Source: Pseudorasbora parva (Eukaryota; Chordata; Actinopteri; Cypriniformes; Gobionidae). From it: a DNA stretch of 64,000 bases. Numbering within the stretch: position 1 is the first letter of the stretch; every line of letters begins with the position of its first letter. Shown piece after piece: positions 39,860 through 48,524 of this stretch. The position numbers and the translations under genes were made by a program. The DNA is taken from the NCBI RefSeq assembly GCF_024679245.1, contig NC_090185.1:4664464-4728463 (forward strand), given 5' to 3'. The notes under the pieces are model-generated. The model made no database searches. It had not been told where the DNA came from and was given only the letters and a program-made list of their open reading frames with translations.

Positions 39860-41586
39860 TCGAGTCAGTTGTTCCCTGCCGGTTCGCCTTTTCAGGGCGC
39901 TGCACTCGCGGTGCAGAGTACATCAGAGGCCAGCCTCGAGAGGCTGGTACCCTTAGTAGATTTTGCGGCAGAGTGGGAGAATCTGCCAAATATTTCTCTG
40001 TGGGTCCTGCAGTTTATAAAAAAGGGGTACGCCATACAGTTCAGATGGCGTCCACCTCCTTTCAACGGGGTTCTGATGTCCAGTCCGAGGACTGGTTTGT
40101 GACCATAGATCTAAAAGATACATATTTTCATGTCTCCATCCTTCTGCAGCACAGGAGGTATCTGAGGTTCGCTTTCGGGGGAGAAGCGTACCAATATCGG
40201 GTACTTCACTTCGGTCTAGCCCTCTCAACCCGCACGTTCACGAAGTGTGTGGACGCGGCATTAGTCCCTTTGCGGATGCAGGGGATTCGGATCCTCAATT
40301 ACATCGACGATTGGTTGATTCTCGCTCATTCGGCTCGTGTGGCGGCCCAGCATCGAGATGCTGTGCTTGCTCACATGAGGGGGTTGGGGCTGAGGCTCAA
40401 CTCCAAGAAGAGGGTGCTTTCGCCAGTCCAGAGGATCACGTATTTGGGTGTGATTTGGGATTCGGTTTCTATGCGGGCCCGTCTTTCAGAGCCTCGTATA
40501 GGGTCGATTCTCTCTTCAGTCAAGGGGGTGAAGTTAGACCAGTCACTCACTGTAAAGCAGTTCCAGAGACTGTTTGGTCTGATGGCAGCAGCAGCCAAAG
40601 TAATTCCTTGTGGCCTGTTGCACATGAGACCGTTACAGTGGGGGCTCAAGACCAAGGGATATTCCCCGAGGGGAAACCCCTTTCGTGTAATCAAGGTCAC
40701 GTGGCGTTGTCTCCGCGCCTTGGTTATATGGAAGGACCCTTGGTTTCTGGCCCAAGGCCCGTCCCTGGGGGCACCATGTCAGCGCGCGTCTCTGACCACG
40801 GATGCCTCCCTGACGGGCTGGGGGGCGACCATGAGTGGTCGCTCGGCCCAGGGCCTGTGGAAAGAGGGCCAGCGTTTATGCCGTATAAATTGTCTAGAAA
40901 TGTTGGCCGTGTTTCAGGCTCTGAAACACTTCCTGCCATATATCAGGGGCCGCTGTGTGTTAGTTCACACAGACAACACATCGGTGGTTGCCTACATCAA
41001 TCATCAGGGGGGTCTGAGGTCTCGTATGCTATACAAACTGGCCCGTCAGATCCTCCTGTGGGCCCAAGGGAAACTGTGCTCGGTGAGGGCAGTTTACATC
41101 CCAGGGCGCCTGAATGTGGAAGCAGACATCCTGTCGAGGCAGGGGCCGAGGCCCGGGGAATGGAGACTCCACACCGAGGTGGTGGAGCTCCTATGGGAAA
41201 AGTTCGGCAGGGTGCAGGTCGACCTGTTCGCTACTCAGGCGAATACACACTGCCATCTGTGGTTCTCCCTAGTGCAGCCAGCTCCTCTCGGACTGGATGC
41301 CATGGTGCAGGAGTGGCCGAGGCTGCTCCTGTACGCTTTCCCCCCGATTGCTCTGCTTCTGGGAGTTCCAGAGAGGGTGCGCCGGGACGGGGCTCGTCTA
41401 CTACTGGTAGCCCCATTTTGGCCGGCTCGAGCCTGGTTTTCAGACATAGTGTCTCTCCTCGACGGCTCTCCACTCGAGATTCCGCTCAGGAGGGACCTTC
41501 TCTCTCAGGCGGGCGGGGCCGTTCTGCACCCTCGCCCAGAGCTGTGGAAGCTGTGGGCTTGGCCTCTGAGGGGGCCCAGCTCATAA
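39860..41586 (+). pseudogene. DIRS reverse transcriptase-RNase H, internally deleted
   Basis: The N-terminal piece is in frame 2 (to about 40070: LPNISLWVLQFIKKGY). The catalytic part is in frame 1: FVTIDLKDTYFH, then the active-site YIDDW near 40300, and RNase H motifs TTDASLTGWGA (about 40800) and HTDNTSVVAYIN (about 40970). The stretch normally between them, with the fingers-domain KKDGGLRPILD-type block, is absent and the frame shifts at the join, so the enzyme cannot work. The long frame upstream of 40070 is not the native one. Confidence 0.85.
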
Positions 41587-42455
41587 GTTCTGGTCTCTCA
41601 ACTGAGGTTGTTGAGACCATTCTACACTCTAGAGCTCCCTCCACGAGGAAACTTTATGCTTTAAAATGGAGACTCTTCACCTTATGGTGCAGAGATCGCC
41701 TGTGGGATCCAGTTAACTGCCCTGCGAGCGCGGTGCTGGAGTTCCTGCAGGAGAGATTCTCCTCCGGGCTAGCTCCCTCCACTCTAAAGGTGTATGTGGT
41801 GGCCCTAGCAGCCTACCACTCTTTGGGGCGACACCCTCTCGTAACCCGTTTCCTCTGTGGTACGTTGAGGTTAAGACCTGCAGTACGCACCAGGGTGCCG
41901 GCCTGGGACTTGGCTTTGGTCCTGCAAGGCCTGTCAGGGGCTCCCTTTGAGCCCCTGGACTCAGTTTCTGAGTGGTTCCTCACCCTCAAAACTATATTTC
42001 TTCTGGCTATTTCCTCCTTGAAGATAATAGGAGATCTGCAAGCTCTCTCTGTGGCACCCTTGTGCTTGGAATTTGCGCCCGGTATGGCTAAGGCCTTCCT
42101 CCACCCAAGGCTGGGCTATATTCCTATATAAGGTTCCATCCAATCCCATGAGACCTATTGTGCTCCAGGCCTTTTATCCTCCTCCGTTTGTGACGTCAGA
42201 CCAGGAAACACTGAATCTGCTTTGCCCGGTTCGGGCGCTTGATACATATGTCCACAGAGCTGCCCTGTGGAGGAAGTCCGAACAACTATTTGTGTGGTAC
42301 GGGCCACCCTCGGGGGGGGGGGGGGGGGGGGTCCGGTGTCAAAGCAGAGGATGAGCAAGTGGGTGGTCGAGGCCATCTCACTCGCTTATGTGGCGGCCGG
42401 GCAGCCTTCTCCTTTGGCTGTGCGGGCCCACTCTACCCAGGGTATGCCCACTCGA
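41500..42455 (+). pseudogene. DIRS tyrosine recombinase, frameshifted and truncated
   Basis: In frame 3 it shows a SAM-like N-terminal DNA-binding domain (STRKLYALKWRLFTLWC near 41640; LAPSTLKVYVVALAAYH near 41770). The frame ends at 42131 and continues in frame 1 (MRPIVLQAFYPPPF, then LLCPVRALDTYV). A run of 21 G at 42311-42331 shifts the frame again before KQRMSKWVVEAISLAY and RAHST, the region with the catalytic H..R box. The part with the nucleophilic tyrosine is missing. Confidence 0.82.
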
Positions 42456-42460
42456 CCCCA

Positions 42461-42870
42461 TTTGGTCAAAGTCAAAACCAAATATCTATTGGAAAAAATA
42501 TATATTCAACTTTTTTCAACAGATAATCTATATATTAAGAACTACTGTACCGCACGGATCTAATATAATGTTACACATTCGATGTTTTACCCAAAAGTTA
42601 ACCAAACACTCACAGAAGACATAACAGATCATGTGTGTGTTACTTGGCAAGACAGATATTTTGAAATACTCTAATTCTGTGAGTATATCTGGATCATACG
42701 CTGTCTGAAGCTCTTTGTGCAACGGTTCTGATCTGTCATTAGAGAGCATTAAATCATTTTGTCTACATTATTATGAGTTCGAAAATCACATTTCATTGAT
42801 TCAGATTCATGTCATCAAGATTTCACTATGAATATTCACAGAGTTGGAATGCTGTGCAGTTTATTTCTTA
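42461..42870. other. No gene recognised
   Basis: Intron sequence of the class I gene between the DIRS remnant and the next DNA element, with no recognisable features. Confidence 0.4.
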
Positions 42871-43423
42871 AGCCCCTTTCACACTGCACTTCGGACCCGC
42901 AATATTCCCGGAACATTGCCGGGTCGACTTCTGTGTGAAAGCAACCACGTCCCGGAATAGATTACAGAATTGAACCTGGGTCGGGGACCTAGTAACATTG
43001 CGGGATTCCACCCGGGACGAGTACTGTGTGAACAAATGCCAAAACTAATGCCGCAACGTGTACGTAGTTATCTCCTAGAGCTTGTTTTTTCAATAATACA
43101 ACCCTGCAGTGCCAGAAGAGCTCGTCTGTGTTTTAAACGCAGAGAGTGTTCGTATACAAAAGAAACTAAAATTAAAAAAGCAGAAATGTGCGCAAACTGG
43201 ACACAAGTCGAGTCCACGGAGCTACTTACTATCCGCTGAAAGCTGAGACCGCTCGCCGTTATACGTCACATCAGGATGTCACGTGTCAAAAAGCCTTGTG
43301 TGTGAAAGCGCACATATTACGGTATTTCGCTGTCAGTGTGAATGGACAAAATCTAGCGGCCCGGGAACAAATGCCGGGTCGCGTTATCCGTGTATTTTAC
43401 AGAATCGCAGTGTGAAAGGGGCT
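42871..43423. mobile_element. Non-autonomous DNA element with AGCCCCTTTCACACTGC ends
   Basis: Left AGCCCCTTTCACACTGC and right GCAGTGTGAAAGGGGCT are perfect 17-bp inverted ends. Internal 'cccgggacg'/'gccgggtcg' words recur. The target duplication is not clear (TTA against ATA), so I leave the superfamily open. It has no transposase. Confidence 0.8.
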
Positions 43424-43531
43424 ATATTTGGAGGATTGGGATCGTTAGAAGAGGGCTTAACCCCCTGTACCCGAAGAACGCGCCCGTGCGTTTTGCTGAA
43501 TTTTTCCTTATGACAGTGTAAAACAACTTAA

Positions 43532-44121
43532 AGAGTTAGTTCACCCAAAAATGAAATCGTTCCACACCCGTAAGACCTCTGTTCATCTTCACAAACAGTT
43601 TAAGATATTTTATATTTAGTCTGAGAGCGCATGCAAGTGTATGCACTAGGGCTGTCAAACAATTAAAATCTTTAATGGGCTCTACAATCATTTTACAATG
43701 CAACGAATAGTTACTGGCGCACAAAAATCTAAATAATGACGCATGTGAGAGAATATGACGCAGATCCGCCGTTCATGACTCAGAAGAGGAGGAGCGAGCC
43801 CTACACGGGAGACAATAACTTGGCGGATAAAGTCATTATTTAGATTTTTTTCGCGCACAAAAACTATTCTCGTCGCTTCATCAAATGATTGTAGAGCCCC
43901 TGTAGTGAGATGGGCTTCGTATCGATGTGTTTAGTGCCTTTATGGGTCTTGTGAGTGGGAATGTACTGAATGCCAATGGAGGCCTTTCTGAAGCCTTTCT
44001 CAGCTTTACACTAAAATATCTTCATTTGTGTTCTGAAGATGATCGAAGGTCTTATGGGTGTCCAAAGACATGAGGGTGAGGAATTAATGAAATCATTTTC
44101 ATTTTTGGGTGAACTAACCCT
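43532..44121. mobile_element. TTAA-target element of the 'gttagttcaccc' family
   Basis: Inverted ends AGAGTTAGTTCACCCAAAAA and the complement of AGGGTTAGTTCACCC, with TTAA on both sides (43528-43531 and 44122-44125). The centre is also palindromic: about 43676-43739 pairs with 43834-43900. Relatives lie at 59610-60108, 23800-23977, 14595 and 54380-54408. No transposase. Confidence 0.85.
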
Positions 44122-44332
44122 TTAAAGGCACACACATGGCAGATCAACGAGCGGCTACATTTCACCCTATAGTTATTCACAATCACCAAAGTTTTGGTTA
44201 AAGTTTTAAAAGTTTTCGTTTTAAAGCCTTGCCGGTTAAACATTTCATTTGTGTGCTTATGCACTGTTTTAACCATAGAAGAAAAAAAAGATCTACTTGT
44301 TGAACAAAGCAAATTTCTGAGCCACAAGGTAC

Positions 44333-44611
44333 CTCTTCTCTTTATATCTCCTTTTCTTAAGGCCAGTAACTCCTTCAGCCAGTACACACACTCATGTTTG
44401 TAGTATTGGTTCAGAAATTCAAGCCTTGCTCTGTCATTGTTCCACTTAATCTGTGTTATTATTCCCTGCTCTACAGTTGAGATGTATCTGAGCTGCTTCA
44501 GGTCCAGTGAGATTAAGTCTTCTCCATCATACCCGTTCTGATCAAACCCATGTGTGTGTCCAGTCTCATCATCATAATAACAGCCATACATCCTCTGATA
44601 CGTGTGAACAC
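44333..44611 (-). CDS. MHC class I alpha-2 exon, gene 1
   Basis: Encodes one half of the antigen-binding platform. The pair of cysteines (YGCYYDDE and KHECVYWL) matches the conserved alpha-2 disulfide. GYDGEDLISLDL and QIKWNNDRA are class I signatures. It is 279 bp, acceptor CAG at 44612-44614, donor GTACCT at 44332-44327, phase 1-1. At the classical peptide-terminus contacts, T143, K146, W147, Y159 and W167 equivalents are present, but Y171 is leucine. The intron to alpha-1 is short (95 bp). Confidence 0.93.
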
Positions 44612-44706
44612 CTGAGGAGAAAAGGGGTGCCATAAGATCTGCTCTTTTTTAATGTACAAGATAATCTTTGACATTTAAAGATGTAGCATAAATCATTTTA
44701 ACTCAC

Positions 44707-44973
44707 CATGTGTCTGATTGAATCGATCCATTAGAACATCAATGGTGAGTTTGTTGACCTGCTGAACTTGTTCTCTGATCGCAGTGTATTTCTTCCACAG
44801 TTCTTCAGATGTAAACTCCTCCATCCACTTCTGTCTGGGAATCAGCTTCATTGTGTTACTGTCATAATAATCAATCTGTTGTCCATCCAGAGTAGATACA
44901 GAAGAAAATTCTGGGATTCCTGCATCCTTTAGGCCTCTTGTTCCAGTGTATTCAGTGATGAAGGTGTGCCACC
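44707..44973 (-). CDS. MHC class I alpha-1 exon, gene 1
   Basis: Encodes the other half of the groove: starts GWHTFITEYTG, contains IPEFSSVSTLDGQQIDYYDS, and ends with the N-glycosylation site NQT that closes alpha-1 in most class I chains. It is 267 bp, acceptor TTCAG at 44974, donor GTGAGT at 44706-44701, phase 1-1. The classical anchor positions Y7 and Y59 appear to be T and L; position 84 is R, usual for fish. This argues for a non-classical chain, possibly the teleost L lineage. The leader exon is not identified. Confidence 0.92.
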
Positions 44974-45199
44974 CTGAACAAAACAACACAAAGACATCTA
45001 AACAAAGATCTAAAAAGTGTTTAAACACCACACACTCAAAAAAATGACGTTGAATTTACTTTAAAAATATGCCTCAAGTGGTTGCACGCAACTATATTGA
45101 GCAATTTTTATAAATAACAATTTAGTTATATGAACAAAATAAATTAAAGCCGACAACATTTCTTTAAGTAAATGCAAACAATTTTAATTTGTCAGTTTT

Positions 45200-45770
45200 C
45201 TGTACTTATGTTCACTTTTTGAGTGTCTGTACTTTACTGGATTGTACTTTACTGGAGTATTATTGTTTCTGGAAACTTATGACTTTAACTTCACTACATC
45301 TGAAAGACAAATATCATACTTTTTACTCCACTACATTTCTATCAAGGTCAAAAGTCGTTTCTGTCGCAGCTTGTAAAGTCAGTGATGATTTCTTTCTTCT
45401 CTAAAAGGTGTTTGGGTTTTTGCAGAAAGCCTTTCAGGAATCACTCTTGTAGAGTCTCTTGAAGTTCAATGATTTCACAGCATTTATTAAACACTGATTT
45501 ATAGTTTAGAGCAAAATGGAGGAAGACGAATGGCAAAATGTTAATTTTTTTGAGTTGATTATGTCTTAAGTGAAGGTGAACAGTGTGAGAATATCAGATG
45601 TGTATCAGTGTATTGGATCCGTGCATTCGGTCTTAAAGTGACAGCAGCTTTATAAAGAGCTTTGTAACTTATATTCAAGTATTTAAATGAGTTTAAGTTA
45701 GTCGTATGCTAGTATGTCAGATGGAGCGTCACTGACTGGCTTAAACCATGATGGCATAGTGAGCATTAAT
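45200..45770. mobile_element. Partial second copy of the 2011-2815 element
   Basis: It shares a long, nearly identical stretch with about 2050-2640, from 'cactttttgagt' to 'gatggcata', with a few short indels. Both termini are missing here. Confidence 0.75.
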
Positions 45771-45789
45771 ACAAGAATTAATGCGTTCA

Positions 45790-47370
45790 CATACTTTGCT
45801 CCCAAGTCGTAGGTGTGTTTGTTTTTCAGTAGAAGACAAAAGAAGTTTTTTCCCCGTTTTTTTTTTTTTTTTTTTTACCTCAACCGTTTCTGTGCTAGTC
45901 GTATAATGCATGTCAATGAGGTGTATTTCTATGAGAGCCACTATGTGTGAGAAACCCAACAGTATATATTAGGGGTGTAACGATTAATCTACTACATCAA
46001 TGTATTGATTTATATTCCTATGATCCAACTGGATCGATCTGTGCTCGGCAAGTTGGCCTTCTGGACAACATATATTGATCTAAAATTGTTAATTGTTAAT
46101 ATTGTTAAAAAGGTAATCAGTTGATTGTATCGAAAATAACGCATTTGATTTAAGCACGTCAGACTTTATATGGATGTTTTTTCTTAGCACTTTTAATTAT
46201 AAAGCCGTTAAACGTTACTCAGTCTGCCTATATGTGACGTCAGCCGCACACGCCAGCAGCAGCGCAAAGAAAACAAAACCTAGCATGGCGGATGACAGAG
46301 GAGAAGCCAAGGAGCGACAGATTATCAAGCCAGCATTGCGGTCCAGTGTGAGAAAACACTTTGGCTATAGTAAAGATGGAGATGTTCTAAAGAAGTCTCT
46401 CGCTGTTTGCAGTAGTAGCAGGTTCAGCCACTGCTCATTTAACCTGAAGAGATGTTGGTTGCACTTTATATTTGATATTAATATTATATTTGTATTATTT
46501 TTATGTTGAAAAACAACAGCAAAAGTAGCAGGTAAAGCTACTGTTAATTAAACCTGAAGAGATGTTAGCTGCACTTTATTTTTATATTAATATTGTAATA
46601 ATTTTATGTTGAAAACACAAGCAGATGTAGCAGTAGTAGTATGTTGGTTGCACTTACTGTACTTTTATTGAAATTGGGAGCAGAAAGGGCTTCGTTAACT
46701 TCGTGTTAATTCACCCTAAACTGTTGGTTGCACTTTATTCAAATAAAATGTGAACACATTTGCCATTACTTGTTTGTTTATATCCATCATTAATTGATAT
46801 CTGGTTCCCTTAAAAGAAACAACAGGAATCTAGGAAACTTCACCGTATTTATTTCAGTCACACTGATTGAAATTTTTGGCTAAAAAGTTACTGAATCGAT
46901 TTCAAGTCGCTGAATCGTTTCGGATCGTATCGTTCTAAATGAACCATCTTGTTCTTTGAAACGTATCAACAACCCAAATCCTTGAATCGTATCGACAACC
47001 TCAAATCGTGATACGAATCAAATCGTTGTAAAAACTAATCGTTACACCCCTAGTATTTATATAATTTTTTACCTCTAATACGAGCGTGCGATCACTTCTG
47101 GTGAGTGAGGTCTGTACATGATCTGGTTTAGTTTATTCAAGCACCAGAAGTGATCTCTCAGACGTATCGCTACACCAGAGACATTTGCCTACATCAGTTT
47201 CTGGCTGAAAGCGATCGTTTCGTGTCACGAGCCACAGGGTTTAATATGGATTCGTATGTCTGTGTGTTTTTTACTCTCATAGAAATGCACCCCATTGACA
47301 CGCATTATACGAGCAACGGCCCAGTTAAAAATCTTAATTTGTGTTCTCCTGAAGAAACAAACACACCTAC
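45790..47370. repeat. Inverted flanks around a hAT insertion
   Basis: 45800-45960 ('ctcccaagtcgtaggtgtg' to 'agagccac') is the reverse complement of about 47275-47375 ('tcatagaaatgcacccc' to 'cacacctacatcg'), with length changes in a poly-T tract at 45857-45876. The hAT at 45970-47052 sits between the arms, so it landed inside a palindromic element. Confidence 0.65.
45970..47052 (+). mobile_element. hAT element with a BED-finger remnant
   Basis: Inverted ends TAGGGGTGTAACGATTAAT and ATCGTTACACCCCTA, flanked by GTATATAT (45962-45969) and GTATTTAT (47053-47060), an 8-bp duplication with one mismatch. A frame at 46284-46420 begins MADDRGEAKERQI and contains RSSVRKHFGYS followed by a lone cysteine, resembling the start of the BED zinc finger of hAT/ZBED transposases. 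The finger is incomplete and the catalytic domain is gone. Confidence 0.75.
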
Positions 47371-47575
47371 ATCGTTTTTTTATTATATATATATAATATA
47401 TATATATATTTTTTTTTATCTTTTCTTTTTCTTCAAATAACTCATTAGGCTTAGACCTTTCTAGTGTTTTTTAGTCATACAGGCCAACCATTCGTAGAGA
47501 TTATAGCTTAAAGATTGTCTGTGTTAAAATGGTAAGATTATTCTGTTGTGTAGGTCTGTGGATTGTAGAATAAAA

Positions 47576-47908
47576 ATGATAACGTGCAACATATGTGGTA
47601 AGACCCGCAGGCTCAGCAATGCTCATAATGTTTTGCTGAATGCAAAGTGTGGTATCCCTGAGTGCATAATACATTTTTCCATGTTTTCAGCCATCAAGTG
47701 TCGCACATAGAGGGACTGATACTCCGTACTGATGTGAGTTTTGCTTAGTACTATTCCACTTGTTTAGTATTTACTTCATGCCTGTTGTGACTGTATACGC
47801 ATTTTCATTCCACTACATAGGCCACCATTTTTCTTTTCTACAGATATCTGCCACTGCAGCAGATGCTGAGCGCACCCTGACCCTCCCAGCGTCCACTGAT
47901 ACTGATAG
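47576..47908 (+). pseudogene. Possible remnant of a multi-exon C2H2-type gene
   Basis: From ATG 47576 a 44-codon frame has two CxxC-like pairs (CNICGK and KCGIPEC), similar to short N-terminal zinc fingers common in fish repetitive gene families. Exon-like segments follow: 47691-47733 between TTTTCAG and GTGAGT, and 47844-47908 between a pyrimidine tract with ACAG and GTAAGT. The histidines expected of the finger are absent. It could be a decayed gene or chance splice signals. Confidence 0.3.
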
Positions 47909-48018
47909 GTAAGTGTCACATAAGCAAGGCATGGAGTATAAACCAATAAAACAGAATAAAACATACTCTCTTATTGTTCTTTTTCTGTATTCAAAGAAGA
48001 TATTTTAAAGAATGTTGG

Positions 48019-48107
48019 TAACCAGACAGTTGACAGTAGCTATTGACTTCCATTGTATTTTTTGTTTGTGCTATGATAGTCATTTGGGTCTGTCAACTGT
48101 CTGGTTA
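48019..48107. repeat. Perfect 17-bp inverted repeat
   Basis: TAACCAGACAGTTGACA at 48019-48035 pairs exactly with 48091-48107 across a 55-bp loop. It lies inside the TTAA-type element that was later split by the LINE. Confidence 0.85.
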
Positions 48108-48108
48108 T

Positions 48109-48152
48109 TATCACTCTTTAAAATATCTTCAACATGAGGATGAGTAAATCAT
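48109..48152. repeat. 44-bp direct repeat, left copy
   Basis: Identical over 44 bases to 54332-54375. The pair encloses the first LINE plus 52 extra bases, and is best read as a very long target-site duplication in an older TTAA-family element, whose true right end follows at 54408. Confidence 0.85.
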
Positions 48153-48524
48153 TGAAGTTGATATCACAAAACTTGAGCCACTAAAATGTTTTAAAGTGGC
48201 ATTAGGCAAGGCAAGGCAAGTTTATTTATAAAGCACATTTCATACACAATTGCAATTCAAAGTGTATCGTACTTTACCAGTGTAAAGACCCGAGGACTGG
48301 TGTGATATGGTCATATTTTCTGGTTCTGCTCAGCGTTCTGTATGAGCTGCAGCTGTCTAATGGTCTTTTTGGGAAGGCCGGTGAGAAGGCGATTACAATA
48401 GTCCACCCTACTGGTGATGAAAGCATGAACGAGTTTCTCTAAGTCTTGCCTGGAAACAAAGCATCTAATTCTTGCAATATTTTTCAGATGATAGTATGCT
48501 GATTTAGTTATTGCTTTGACCTGA

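Larger units (their letters stand above)
37938..42460 (+). mobile_element. DIRS-like tyrosine-recombinase retrotransposon, defective
   Basis: It starts with GTTCCCGTTCAAGGAAC and a GC-rich terminal region, followed by a Gag-like gene, a reverse transcriptase/RNase H frame and a tyrosine recombinase: the DIRS order, distinct from LTR elements. It lies in the class I intron in antisense orientation. Defects: Gag frameshift, deletion in the RT N-terminal part, a frameshift and a 21-G run in the recombinase, and no right terminal repeat. The 3' end fades at about 42440-42460 inside the recombinase C-terminus. Confidence 0.9.

Noticed and set aside
39715..40070. N-terminal extension of the DIRS RT frame in frame 1
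   Set aside because: The conserved protein sequence in this interval is in frame 2; the frame-1 reading is out of frame until the junction near 40070.
40245..41480. N-terminal 400 residues of the 628-residue frame before the recombinase
   Set aside because: This part overlaps the RT/RNase H in another frame and shows no recombinase similarity; only the part from about 41500 is credible.
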